This document shows, piece by piece, positions 23,909-34,604 of a DNA stretch of 64,000 nt. A program made the position numbers and the translations under genes. The notes beneath the pieces were generated by a model that was given only the letters and a program-made list of their open reading frames with translations, was not told the DNA's origin and did no database searches. The stretch comes from Lucinisca nassula (lineage: Eukaryota > Mollusca > Bivalvia > Lucinida > Lucinidae), in the NCBI GenBank assembly GCA_963580285.1, contig OY757017.1, positions 18,307,003 through 18,371,002 of the forward strand, written 5' to 3'. Numbering within the stretch: position 1 is the first letter of the stretch; the number at the start of each line of letters is the position of its first letter.

Positions 23909-23971
23909 GGACAGACAGACGCCCGGGGGATAAACAATATGTCTCTCCGAAAAAAAAATTTTCGGGGGAGA
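20456..23971. mobile_element. Minisatellite element with ATGTCTCCCCC / GGGGGAGACAT ends
   Basis: Begins with a 44-bp unit (ATGTCTCCCCCGTTTTTGAC...) repeated three times at 20,458-20,590. Then about six units of about 332 bp (landmark GGCATAATCCGGATGAG) at 20,900-22,760, flanked on both sides by about 157-bp units (landmark AAGTATGACCTTGACCTTTG; five at 22,860-23,650). Then (ACAG/ACGG)n at 23,849-23,915 and a terminal hairpin TATGTCTCTCCG...GGGGGAGACATA. The two unit types are unrelated. No long reading frame. Confidence 0.65.
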
Positions 23972-24042
23972 CATAAATAAGCTACCAGTGCTTTGATCGG
24001 CTGGACACAGGTCTACATTCCACTTAAAGTGTGAATAAATAC

Positions 24043-24126
24043 CATTGCCACTTGCGACTTGCCGGGACCATTTTCTTCTACCAGTGAGATAACTAGATTG
24101 GAGATACTTTCACGCAGGCATAATAT
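24043..24126 (-). CDS. ITPR-like exon 11
   Basis: 84 bp, 28 codons, phase 0-0, acceptor TTTCAG, donor GTATTT (weaker). Reads ILCLRESISNLVISLVEENG then PGKSQVAM. It lines up with the ITPR helix LELKNNASKLLLAIMES. It lies just beyond the end of the minisatellite element at 20.5-24.0k. Confidence 0.75.
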
Positions 24127-24660
24127 CTGAAATTTAAAACAATATGCAAAACTTAGTTAAATGAGATGACACAAGTTGATCAAATTGATAATGGCTGTGG
24201 CGACCCTTGTCGTACACTACTCTTGATTTGCATGTCAAAAGCATAGAATGTCAAATAGTAATTATTCGCTAAGTCAATGGATGTCTAATGCGCATTGCTA
24301 AACTTTTAATCATGTTATACAGTCATTATGGTCATACTCAATGCTGTTCTATACATCTTGTTCATGACAGCCTAAAATGTTTAGCGTATTTCCAAGAGTT
24401 CTCCTAGGCAACCTTCTACAGAAGATGGAAAGAAGTCGAGCCACATGTGTTGGAGGGATTGTCGTTTATTAAAGATTTTTCTATTTAATCTCTAGCGGCT
24501 ATCTTGGATATTGTCGCGGAACGATTTTTTTCTATTTTGCCAGGGATCCACTTAGGCAATAAGTAAAATATGTAGTTTACATGTTTTCTTGGCCATACCA
24601 GCTAGTTTCAGCCAAAGGCTAATCGTTTGGAAGCAATAAGATGTATTGTTATGAATGTAC

Positions 24661-24762
24661 CTTATCAGTGGAACAGTCTTCGAAGTCTCCTGCTCTCAAT
24701 ATAAAGTTGATGTAATCTATTATTTTATTGTCATAGATAACAATTCTGTTTTCTTGATTTCC
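24661..24762 (-). CDS. ITPR-like exon 10
   Basis: 102 bp, 34 codons, phase 0-0, acceptor TTTTTTCAG, donor GTACAT. Reads GNQENRIVIYDNKIIDYINF and continues ILRAG. This follows the RIH-associated core exactly as the ENQ...IDIIIALIL segment does in ITPR. Strong positional support for the gene identity. Confidence 0.82.
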
Positions 24763-24984
24763 CTGAAAAAATAACATAAATAAGAGCTGTATTTTGAATA
24801 TTTGCTTTTCGATTTCGTCAGAAAGCATGACGTTTTCGTGTAAGTATAGGCTACTTATTTACTTATGATTTCTCAATGTTAGTTTTCGCTACAACAGTGC
24901 CATAATGCAAAAGACATTTTTTTCTGCAAAGAATCACAACTAAGTACATGTTTAAAAAGCATTGCTGTCTACTAAGGATCCATT

Positions 24985-25505
24985 CATTACGGAAAAAACG
25001 CCTTTTCAAATACATAGGATATTTTAGCACGAAAAAATGAAAACTTTTTTTTTTACATTTCTGCACAAAGCATACATTGTGTGAGCTCGTTTTAGCAGAA
25101 AGAAAAGAAATGTACACCCTTGTGAGGATTATTGCCATGTAAAATCGATTTAAGCCCCCCCCCCCCAACCCAGTGGAATTCGTTTCACTGAACGTTCCAA
25201 GGCGGTTCTTCTGTCGTGGTATATTTTTGTTATGGCTTGTCTTTTAGAGTGTGTGTGTGGCTTATATTATTTGCTTTGGATAGCGATTGGACATTTTTGT
25301 GGGAAAGTAACTGTCCCTTTGGCTTTCCGCTTGTGATTTTTCCATTCGGGTCTAGTTGTTTCATGTTTGTGTTTCTTACCCTTGGTGTCTCTGATGGGAG
25401 CTGTGGGTTAATTGTATCGATTCCTGATCATTGCCTTCACTTCTATTTTAGTATATAAAACTGGGGTTTAAGGGGGTCAAAATTATATAGGCGTGTTTTC
25501 GCGAT
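24985..25505. mobile_element. Fold-back element halves around a DR-A insertion
   Basis: ATTACGGAAAAAACGCC on the left, AGGCGTGTTTTCGCGATT on the right; DR-A occupies 25,108-25,450. Confidence 0.65.
25108..25450 (+). repeat. DR-A copy inside a fold-back element
   Basis: From ATTGCCATGTAAAATCGATT to GCCTTCACTTCTATTT. Fold-back halves lie at 24,985-25,107 and 25,451-25,505. Confidence 0.72.
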
Positions 25506-25636
25506 TATTATTTTAGTATCAATAAAAGCTAACTTCATGAGTACACAATTCTTTAACATGCTAATGACTTGGGTCCATGTTAAGCCAAAAGGAAGTCTTG
25601 CTGCATTGGCTGCCGCTTTAATGTTATTTTTAAGAA

Positions 25637-25763
25637 ATAGATCAGCTCTAACTGTGATTTGTTGAGTAATAAATCAAAGTTTGGAGGTCAGTTGTAAAGT
25701 AGATAACTGACAGACAAAATGTGATGTATTACACAACAAATCACACTAGAGCTGATCTAGTTC
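25637..25763. mobile_element. TIR element H
   Basis: About 34-bp TIRs: TAGATCAGCTCTAACTGTGA and TCACACTAGAGCTGATCTA. Confidence 0.65.
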
Positions 25764-26215
25764 GATTCTCACACGCTGAAAATCAGCAATAATGTTGTCG
25801 TTTCCTTTAAAATCTCACAATTGTTTGCTATTGATAGAATAAATCCCACAAAAATCATCGACTGAAACACATACTTTTAAAGCCTTTTCTAACGTTTTCG
25901 ACACCGTCTAACGTCAAGTTAATCGACTAGTGACGTCATAAATTGGCAGTTTTTAATGGCGTCACTCGTCACGCTCTTCCGAGCTGTGATTTGTTGCATA
26001 ATAAAACAAAAATCCTTTGCATTGCCTGTATAGGCAGACTGTGTTAGAATTGTTTATTAATTGTACTGCTAATTCGTATAATGATCATAAAGTTTTACCC
26101 TATCTTTGCCACCTGTTTCTGTTAGCTCTTGATCAAATTTTAATTGTTAAGAAAATAATATTTCAAGTCATTACGATAACACAGCCGGGCGACATAGTGC
26201 ATAATCACGTCTCCG

Positions 26216-26432
26216 AAATGGCCACTTTTCGGATAAAATCCATGATATGTTTCTACTTTTAACAGCAAACATAGGTTGTGGGTACTCGTTATGGCGATTT
26301 TAACGAGTACCCCACAACTTATGTCTTGGAGCAGAAATAAGAATCATAATGTATAGCCCGTACACCCCATTGTTCTCTATATAAAATGGGGTTTAAGCTG
26401 TGTTCATTTCACGGACTCTTTCACGTGATGTA
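26216..26432. mobile_element. Fold-back element, second end type
   Basis: Right end GTTCATTTCACGGAC...TCACGTGATG, the second type of arm; centre partly deleted. Confidence 0.65.
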
Positions 26433-26809
26433 TCTTTCGAAAAGTCGAATCATAACCTCATGAAATTGATTTGTTTTTCAAAATATATATAAAGGGTTGT
26501 TTTCAGATTTTGAACAGATCAGCAACAGGTCGGCAAATGGGTATAAAGAGGTGAAATCCTTTTCCAATGATGTGGCGCATATGCTGACGGCAACAATGGT
26601 TATATATTACATTTTACACATTACACTGGTTATGTCGCTCTTCTTGAAAATGCTATTTAAGCAATTAAACAAATGGTACTAAAAGATTGCTTATAATTTC
26701 AGGTTGGTTTTCTTCTCAAAACAGACGTTCATGGTTATTGTTTATGGCTTTAGCTCCATATTAGCCTGACGCAAGCCGAAATAGGAAGCTGCTAGCCCCT
26801 TAAAAATTG

Positions 26810-27051
26810 TATGAGCCCCGCCAAGCGAATTTGTGTCTTCGAGCATTCCGTCATGACAAATTATTACTGCGCATGCCCAGCCATTCAGAGGGGCCAGGGA
26901 TATGGCTTTCTGTCTGAAGGTTCCTCTTGATTCACTGATTGTATGAGCGAGCACCGAAGGTTCTGGCGGTACTGCGCGGATGCGCAGGCACGCCTGAACC
27001 TTCGCTGATCGCATAGGCGATAAGTACCAAAATCGCTTGGCGGGGCCCATA
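26810..27051. mobile_element. TIR element F, complete
   Basis: TIRs TATGAGCCCCGCCAAGCGA and TCGCTTGGCGGGGCCCATA. A direct repeat of about 55 bp (TTAGCCTGACGCAAGCCGAA...) flanks it at 26,760 and 27,052. Confidence 0.75.
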
Positions 27052-27624
27052 TTAGCCTGACGCAAGCCGAAATAGGAAGCAGCTAGCCCCTTAAAAATTA
27101 TATAGTTGTGATAACATGTAACGTCATGCTGCCGTCCGAGACAATCCTATTTTTGTCCATTTTTGAATGTTTTATGATATCTTAATTTTTAAAAAGTATT
27201 ATAAAAGCATTAATACTGATGAAAACTACTTGTGACTTAAGTCTCAGTTCGAAACGAAGTTTGGTGATCAAGCAAGACAATACAAAGCAGAAATGAGAAA
27301 TGACTTTAAAGGCATTTATTCTGTAACAGTAGAACACACCGTGTCCTGTGATATACTGACTATAGCAGATCAAAAGCGGCCCTTAAAAGGGTGATTAGTA
27401 GCTCTTGTTGTATCCCCTGACTGAGGCACTTAAAAGGAAAATCAAAAATGTACACCAGTCAACAGTAAGTAATTTATTGATTTTTCCCAAGGAAGCCCCT
27501 TACCTGTTGAAGCCAGAGGACTTCTCTACAGTCAGCTCTGAGGGCTACATAATATTATGTAATGAAATGATAGTCCGCAATAATCAAAAATAAATGCCTT
27601 TAAGATGGAGAATATCACATCTAC

Positions 27625-27958
27625 ATATGGGCCCCGTCAAGCGATTTTGGTACTTATCGACTATGGGAGCAGCGAAGGTTCAGTTCGGTTTCCATTATGG
27701 TCTGGTCGCTTAATGTTTGTATTTCTTTCCCTTTGGTGTCTTTTATGGATGGAGTAAGTTAATTGTATCAATTCCTGATCTTTGTTTTACTTCTACTTTG
27801 CCAGAACCTTCGCTGCTCGCACATACAAGCAGTGAATCAAGAGGAACCTTCAGATAGAAAGCCATATCCCTGGCCCCCTCTGAATGGCTGGGCATGCGCA
27901 GTTAAAATTTGTCATGACGGAATGCTCGAAGACACAAATTCGCTTGGCGGGGCTCATA
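27625..27958. mobile_element. TIR element F with DR-A replacing its loop
   Basis: Inverted relative to the 26.8k copy. The segment between GCGAAGGTTCAG and GCCAGAACCTTCGC holds DR-A. Confidence 0.72.
27684..27799 (+). repeat. DR-A 3' fragment inside a TIR element
   Basis: Last 116 bp of DR-A. It replaces about 26 bp of the loop of the TIR element at 27,625-27,958. Confidence 0.75.
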
Positions 27959-28087
27959 GGATGCATAAAAAATACCATATTGCTTTTCCTAACCGACCAA
28001 TTGAAGACGTTTTTGCTAATTTGTGTATGACTTACATGCAATATACAAACGAGTGAGGTTTCATAAGAAGTTATTTCGTGAATTACA

Positions 28088-28410
28088 TAGAGGATCTTAC
28101 ATGAGTGTTCATGTATTATTGAATTTATTAAACGAGTTGAGGAAAAGGGATAAAATGCGAGACTTTGTCGAGCATTTTATCCCTTTTCCTCAACGTGTTT
28201 AATAAATTCAATAATACATGAGCACGAATGCAAGATTCTATTTATCATATGATATTTAAAACGCATTTTATTCACGATTGTTTACAAAAATATCAATATT
28301 CCGCAATTAGTAAACGCGACGTCTTTAAGGATGTAACGTTACGGGATTATCGAAAATATAACATGACGTTATTACACTCTCAGACGCGACGTCATGTAAT
28401 AAATAACTGA
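28088..28410. mobile_element. Fold-back element G, good copy
   Basis: Arms of about 56 bp (ATGAGTGTTCATGTATTATT... and complement) close a 13-nt loop near 28,165. The segment beyond shares with 13.5k. Confidence 0.75.
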
Positions 28411-28604
28411 AACAAAAGGTAGGTATAGTAGCAGACAACATTGCAACAAAAATGTGAGCCATTTTACAAAGCAGACAAAATCATGTTAACAAGTCCGTGA
28501 CAAGAAAACCTTATAAACTGCAATTTAAATTGAGATAACTGAGTTAAAAGATATGTGTTATTATCTTATTATTTTCCAAAAACATAGATTGAAATAGATT
28601 GATG

Positions 28605-28680
28605 GTACGTGTTAGGCCTCAATAAGGCGGTTCTTATGAGAACAAGTAATTCATATTTAGACAAAATATCAAATTTGTAC
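28605..28680. mobile_element. Fold-back centre fragment
   Basis: TTAGGCCTCAATAAGGCGGTTCTTATG, similar to 3,590-3,680. Confidence 0.45.
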
Positions 28681-28778
28681 TTGAAAATGCATCACTACCC
28701 CACATGGAAGTGTAACCCGAATGATAAGCCCGGTTCCCATATATGTTCACGCCTACGTTGTGTACCGATATAACTTAC

Positions 28779-28928
28779 TGAAGTAAATTCTACCATGGTT
28801 TGGAATGCTTGTATCACCAGAAGAATATTTTCTTCCGTTATATTTGAAAATATGTAATCAATAAAATTTGAAACTTCTGCAATAATATTGAACGTCTTCA
28901 GATTGTCGGGTTGTTCCCGAAGGTAATC
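28779..28928 (-). CDS. ITPR-like exon 9b (RIH-associated domain, version b)
   Basis: 150 bp, 50 codons, phase 0-0, acceptor TTTCAG, donor GTAAGT. The first 16 residues are nearly identical to exon 9a (DYLREQPDNLKTFNII). The rest diverges (ENILLVIQAFQTMVEFTS). Same length and boundaries as 9a, so this is a tandem exon duplication with later divergence of the C-terminal two thirds. Confidence 0.83.
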
Positions 28929-29001
28929 CTGAAATAAAGATAAGGGTAGGTAAAAGCATGCATAGAAAGAAAATGCTGAAAGTCGGGTATCTCATACTCA
29001 C

Positions 29002-29151
29002 TGCCGTAAATTCATTTATGGACTCGAAAAGCTGGATGGTTAAATCGATGTTCTTTCCATTAATATTAGAATATATGACGTTAAGAAATTGTGCCACTTC
29101 TCCAATGATGTTGAACGACTTCAAGTTGTCGGGTTGCTCTCTTAGATAATC
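29002..29151 (-). CDS. ITPR-like exon 9a (RIH-associated domain, version a)
   Basis: 150 bp, 50 codons, phase 0-0, acceptor TATACAG, donor GTGAGT. Starts DYLREQPDNLKSFNIIGEVA and contains INGKNIDLTIQLFESINEF. This is the RIH-associated signature (compare ITPR NEKNVALINQTLESLTEY). It is separated from exon 9b by only 73 bp. Confidence 0.85.
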
Positions 29152-29271
29152 CTGTATAAATATGGTGTACAATGGAAAGTTAATTCAACGTTATTCAAAA
29201 GTTGTATTTACATGCAAAAGACATGAAATTCAACTAGACTCATGAAGACTTGACTCATGAACATCAAAACA

Positions 29272-29310
29272 TGTATTTTCACTCGTTGCTTTGCCACTCG
29301 TGAAAATACG
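29272..29310. repeat. Small inverted repeat
   Basis: GTATTTTCACTCG and CGTGAAAATAC; lies between exons 8 and 9a. Confidence 0.4.
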
Positions 29311-29932
29311 TTTTTGTGTTCCTTCGGTGAAACAAAAATTGATATATCACCAAAAGTTCAAATATCCTCTATTCCATACAAAACAGACTGTTTAAAAGTA
29401 TATAACAGGTGAATCTCTACGTTCGATTAGAAAGTGTTTAAAACGTCAGTGTGATGCCTAAACATTTAACTCACATGGCAGAGCGTCAACTACTTCTACA
29501 CTGAGACACAAATTTTGTGAATTTACGATAAACGTATTTGGCAATTTTATGAATGCCTTTGGACTGTGCTTTTACAGTGACCATGTGCATTTCATTTCTA
29601 TTCATTTATTTTTTTACAATATTTCTATTTATAATGAATAAAAATGCTCGTTTCCAAATCCTGTTGATTATTTCTGGTATATTATATTCTTGTTATTCAA
29701 CTGTAATTGCAAAAAAGAAGTTAACAAAATAGTGTTTACACTGGAGAATCAACCACTGATTCAGAATGATGAACATTTGAAATTATATTTACAGTTTATT
29801 TACTTACGCAGTTCGATACGTTAAATTAACATCAAATTCGATAACAGAACAATTTAGAGTCGATAACAAACAGAAAATAATTCACTCTTTAAACATGTCC
29901 CTTGATAAATCACATTTTCTATTTGGTGATAC

Positions 29933-30064
29933 CTGAAGTTGATGATTCTGACCATCACACATTCTCGCCATCACCTTGAGTACCAATTCAATGTAACCGT
30001 CATTTCTATATTCCTGTGCTGTGTCATTGTCGTCTTCGTCTATTTCTTCTTCTTCCACGATAGA
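29933..30064 (-). CDS. ITPR-like exon 8 (acidic linker into RIH-associated domain)
   Basis: 132 bp, 44 codons, phase 0 both sides, acceptor TTCTTTAG, donor GTATCA. It starts with an acidic run (SIVEEEEIDEDDND) and goes into IELVLKVMARMCDGQNHQLQ. This matches the ITPR motif around LRFLQLLCENHNRDLQNF, just before the RIH-associated core. Confidence 0.82.
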
Positions 30065-32180
30065 CTAAAGAACATTAGAAATCATATATATGTTAGACAC
30101 TACTTGCATATTTAAATCTATGGTCCTTGGTTTGTAAAATGAAGACATGAGAAAGAGAAACGGGAAGTGGATATCTCAGTATCTGAAACCCCTGTTTACA
30201 AAATGGATGGTATGAAGATGCACCAATTCATCTTAACTTTACTATAATTCATCTAAACATCCCTTTTGAAATTTCTGATTTATTTCATATGTTCTTTCAA
30301 AGCCATTCATAAAAAATAAGTCACTGCTGGAGCATTGTTGCGAGCGCATTTGAGACCATGTTGTGTAAATATTGTGCTTCCATAATAACAGCTGTTTAAC
30401 CTTAAAAACTCCTAATGAGTGATAAAAATTGTTTTGCTACGAAACATTTCTTCCAGAAAAAAGCAGACCTTTGTTTTTTATTAATCCGATAATCCGATTA
30501 GGATAAAGGACAAGAAATTAGTCTTCCTAGACAAAAATGCTGAAAAAAGGTCGAATGTAGTATCCATTTCCGAACCATCGTTTGTTTCTTCTAGAAGTAC
30601 ATTCATAAATATCTTTATTGTAGTTTCCTTCTTTGGGTTGAACTCATTTTAATTTTCAATTAATTGTTGATATCAAATATTATGCACACAGACATGCCTA
30701 TTAAAGTATGTTTTTATTTTTCACTTCTGTATTTAATAAATATATAAGTGTTAAGCCAATCGGCCTTGAAGAAATAAATTGGGTTTCATGGCGCTTCCAC
30801 GCAGATCTGAAACCGACCACACATAAGTACTGGTAAACCTCTTAGAACAGGCAAAGTGGTGCGAGTCGGACCGTTATGTATATAAACCCTTTTGGTTTGC
30901 TGGGGCGGAAGTGCTTGAGATTACCCACAAACAAAATGCAACGTCTCCAAAATGACCTAAATAGTGTTGATGTGGACGTAAAAACTCAAACAAACAAGCA
31001 ATTTAATAGATTTAGAAATAAAACACAGGAATTTGCAATTCAACAACATTATTGTTATAAAATGCACAACACTTCTTATCACGCATTTCACAATTAAATC
31101 TTAAATTTATAGGTACATGAACTCACGCAGAAAAAACATCCAACTCGTAGGGTAAACGATATTTGTGCTAACTTTCGAACCTTAAAAGATATTGCCGAGT
31201 CTTTGTGACAAAAAGTGATGATACAGCATCAACTCGCTTGAACAGGGACGTGCACTAATTCAAAATATTGTGTTTTCTGCGAGTGTGTTTGTTCACCAAG
31301 GTTTTGTACATTAAATCAATCATAAATTCTTACTTTCATTTGATTAAATAAATACACAATATTTACAGTTTTAGATGAATATCAAACATATTTCATCTCT
31401 TTTGTTGAAAATATCAGAATTTTTTCGCACGAATGAAAATTCTGATGTTTTTAACACACAAGATGAAATATTTTCCTTTTTATTTTTTTATATTTTAGGA
31501 CACTTACTGTAATTCATCAGTCGGATCTTACGTGACAATTTTTAACTTGGCTATGACGTCACAACTGTCAGTTTCAAAACAAAAACAGATCGCCATTTTG
31601 AATACAAAATTTTTACAGTACAAAAAGGGCTTTTCAAGGTATTTTTCAGAATTATTTTATAGACAATATATATGAATTTTGGCGAGAAAAGTAGTCCGGG
31701 CTGCTACAGTGAAATAAAAAGGTCATGTTATTTTTCACACTGTGAAAATATCATTTATATTTTCAATATCACTTTTACTTGTTTCAGATATGCATTTATT
31801 TCACTGCTATGTATGAAATAAAAGCAATTATCTATAATACAAAAGGTATTATCTCGGCGTGTATTCTCCAATTTCAAAGCTAAGTAAATATCTTGTCTGG
31901 TTCAAAAGGCACTCCTACATCCAGAAAGTCAAACTTTATGTGCCGAGTAAATATTTATTGAGCCTCAATAACAAGGTACATAGGTTTCTACTAACGTACA
32001 TATAAATAATAGACGACAGCACGTGCAAATACAATACCAGAGATACAAAAGAAAGCGGCATCTCCAAATTGTCACTGTATTGTCATTGTGTTATTGTATG
32101 AAGCACAGTTTTGCTGGCCTTCGTGTTTTCCTGGCCCTTTGTGCCTTTGATTCCCTTACCTCCAAAATGGCTACTTTCTA
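30065..32180. other. Intron 7-8, right part
   Basis: Apart from the SINE-like copy at 30,760-31,000 it holds only AT-rich DNA with small fold-backs (for example around 31,415-31,455). No exon or gene seen. Confidence 0.5.
30760..31000. repeat. SINE-like repeat B
   Basis: CTTGAAGAAATAAATTGGGT to ACTCAAACAAACAAGC. Confidence 0.55.
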
Positions 32181-32184
32181 ATGA

Positions 32185-32393
32185 AAATCCGTAATGTTTT
32201 TCTTATTCACATTGCAAACATAGGTTGTGGGTGCTTGTTAGAACCGCCTCAATGAGGCGGTTCTAACGAGTACCAACAACCTATGTCTTTGAGCAGAAAT
32301 AAGAAAAATAATGTTTATCCCTGTAAATCCCAGTTTTCTATATAAAGTGGGGTTTAAGGGGGTGTTCATTTCACGGACTTGTTCACGTGATGT
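32185..32393. mobile_element. Fold-back element, second end type
   Basis: Centre GTTAGAACCGCCTCAATGAG, right arm GTGTTCATTTCACGGACTTG. Confidence 0.75.
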
Positions 32394-32647
32394 ATCAAAT
32401 AATAATGAACTTGCTGCTCTGTATTGGAAGTAAACAAGATGGCTACTATATTATTATATTATACTGCAGGCATTTTTGTATATGTAGTATTTTCAAAACA
32501 TATACATCATTAAATTATAAAGCACCCAGCTGGCATAAATTTTATGAAACACACAATAACGAAACTTTGGCAGTCAAAAACTACGAATTGATATTGTTCC
32601 AAAGACTTGGGTAGATTTATATTCAGTGACAATAACACGGAAAAGAC

Positions 32648-32872
32648 GTCTTCTGTCGCGGTTTATTTTCTTATAGTTCGTCTCACTTATATATATTTTT
32701 TTTTGGATAGCCAATTGGCCACTTTATGCGAAAGTGACTGTCCTTTTGGCTTTCCGCTATTGGTGTTTCAATAAGGGTCTAGTCATTTCATGTCTGTGTT
32801 TATTTTACTTTGGTGTCTCTGATGGGAGCTGTGGGTTAATTGTATCGATTCCTGCTGATTGTCTTCACTTCT
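32648..32872 (+). repeat. DR-A copy, 5' truncated
   Basis: From CTTCTGTCGCGGTTTATTTT to GTCTTCACTTCTTT. Confidence 0.7.
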
Positions 32873-33224
32873 TTGTTTTTTTTTTCAAAAATCATTTAAT
32901 CGGGCATTTAACATCGTTCTTTGATTAGAGGGAAACCACATCACAAGACACAGCTTATATTGCAATCATGCGAACAGCATAATGTGTTACGCGAGTAATT
33001 TTGCCGACAGTCTTCACAAACGAGGTGCGCAGTTTTCCAAAAACTCTAAACATTGTTGCAAGGGATAAGAAAAACTTTAATGAACTGTTGGTGTACTAAA
33101 TTTGTTGATGTAAATTGAAGTCAACTAGGGTTCTGTCAAGATTGCCAAGATTGACGTGATTAGTTCCAACATTTAAATCAAGGCGCTGGTGGATAAATTG
33201 AACTGAGTCTTGTATACTATACTA

Positions 33225-33293
33225 CCCAAGTTTTACTGTATAAAGTTGGGGTTCAAGGGGGTCAGAATTATATAGGCACGTATTCGTGATGCT
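33225..33293. mobile_element. Fold-back right arm fragment
   Basis: TTACTGTATAAAGTTGGGGTTCAAG-type arm ending GGCACGTATTCGTGAT. Confidence 0.55.
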
Positions 33294-33308
33294 TTTATGT
33301 CTATATCA

Positions 33309-33382
33309 AGAAGCACCGGCCTCCAAGGCTAGCTCGGACGCGCGTCTGACTAGTGATCACGATGACAACCGGGTCGGGTCGG
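33309..33382 (+). repeat. Possible tRNA-related SINE head, decayed
   Basis: CCGGCCTCCAAGGCTAGCTC, GCGTCTGACTAGTGATCA and CCGGGTCGGGTCGGC look like A and B box areas of a tRNA-derived SINE; the B box is mutated. Confidence 0.3.
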
Positions 33383-33489
33383 CAGCAGTCTTTCTCGCAG
33401 ACTAATCGTCAAATCACTTCTTTCATTTTTCTACCCCTTTCGTTGATTCAAGAAGGGCAGATGGCAGTTTTGGACGAAAGAATGTCTGC

Positions 33490-33600
33490 TTATGAATACG
33501 CCTGTCCAGGAAAAAGTGTGGTAAGGTAAACTGTCCGGCTAGACATGACTTAAACAGTGCTTACAGGTCGTTATAATAAAAATCAAACCAAATACACAGA
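33490..33600. repeat. SINE-like repeat B fragment
   Basis: GCCTGTCCAGGAAAAAGTGTGGT-type block and an AAATCAAACCAAAT end. Confidence 0.35.
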
Positions 33601-33812
33601 GAAGCTCTGGTATAAGGTCCACCAATACAGCACATAATGAAGACACTCATCAGACTTTGCGAATGCTTAGTTTTCACTGTGGGTGCATTCAATAATTAAA
33701 TTTTGGCTTGTCACGGCGCCAACAATTTTATTGCTAAATAAGTAAATGATGCATGTGCACCCTCACAAGAAAATATACCAACGGGGTTTTCGACAACCAC
33801 AAACTGGCCTGC

Positions 33813-34232
33813 TTACAAGAGTCTTGAAATTCTAGGTTTAAAATTTTGAGGTATTGCACTGTCCAAGCAGCGACAATTAACGTGCTGATCGGACTGGGCG
33901 GATGCGAAGCTGATCCGCGTCTTAAGTGGAAGTGGAACACCTTCATGGGAGGCAACTCGTGCAAAAGTATTTTTGTCTCCCTTGTCAATAGTGGTTAACT
34001 CTATAAAGAAAGTATTTGTTCCTGAAGAGCAAATTCTTTCCTTTAAGAGACCACCCTTTTTCAGTCGGACAGGGCTTATAGAAACGTGAACCGGATGTCC
34101 AAAAAGTTGTTTCCCTTTGAAAAATAGCGGAGACATCTGCCAGGTGTTCCCATTCCCCTTAATTGATCGAAAATTGCACAAACAGATGTTTATGACGTAA
34201 ATCATGAAGAACCAGGCAAGGAATGCGATCAT
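33813..34232 (-). CDS. Candidate nested gene: small secreted protein, function unknown
   Basis: A single open frame of 139 codons in the intron between exons 8 and 7, same strand as the host gene. It starts MIAFLAWFFMIYVINICLC, a typical signal peptide (short N-region, about 17 hydrophobic residues). The mature part is about 118 residues with three cysteines (ICSSG, NCRC) and no recognised domain. GC content is visibly higher than the flanks, and an AATAAA signal lies about 85 bp past the stop (33,727-33,732). Signal peptide plus polyadenylation signal suggest a real short transcript, but I do not recognise the family. It could also be a retrocopy or a chance frame. Confidence 0.4.
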   Translation of the reverse strand: MIAFLAWFFMIYVINICLCNFRSIKGNGNTWQMSPLFFKGKQLFGHPVHVSISPVRLKKGGLLKERICSSGTNTFFIELTTIDKGDKNTFARVASHEGVPLPLKTRISFASAQSDQHVNCRCLDSAIPQNFKPRISRLL

Positions 34233-34404
34233 GCATTTTCCTGAATAACACTTTTCTTTCTAGTTTGTAAGAAACCCACACTCAAAAAAGAAAACAAATG
34301 ATTAAAAATCATTCATGTCTAGCAATAACGAAAACCATTGTGTTAAACAACTCACTCAAAAAAAAGAAATAATAAACACCCATCTTCACATCACATAAAC
34401 ACGT

Positions 34405-34602
34405 TTGCCGGGTAAAGCTTATTATTCTTCTTTCTGCTCTTAAGTATAGATTGTGGGTGCTCGTTAGAACCGCCGTTCTAACCCTTACCCACAATCTATA
34501 TTTTTAGCGGAAATAAGAAAAATATTACATTTTTTATCTTAAAATTTTCCCTTTTCCCGCGATAAAATTTACACTGTTTTATACAGGCATGTTTTCGTAA
34601 TG
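34405..34602. mobile_element. Fold-back element, 5' truncated
   Basis: Centre TTAGAACCGCCGTTCTAAC, right end CAGGCATGTTTTCGTAATGG. Confidence 0.7.
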
Positions 34603-34604
34603 GA

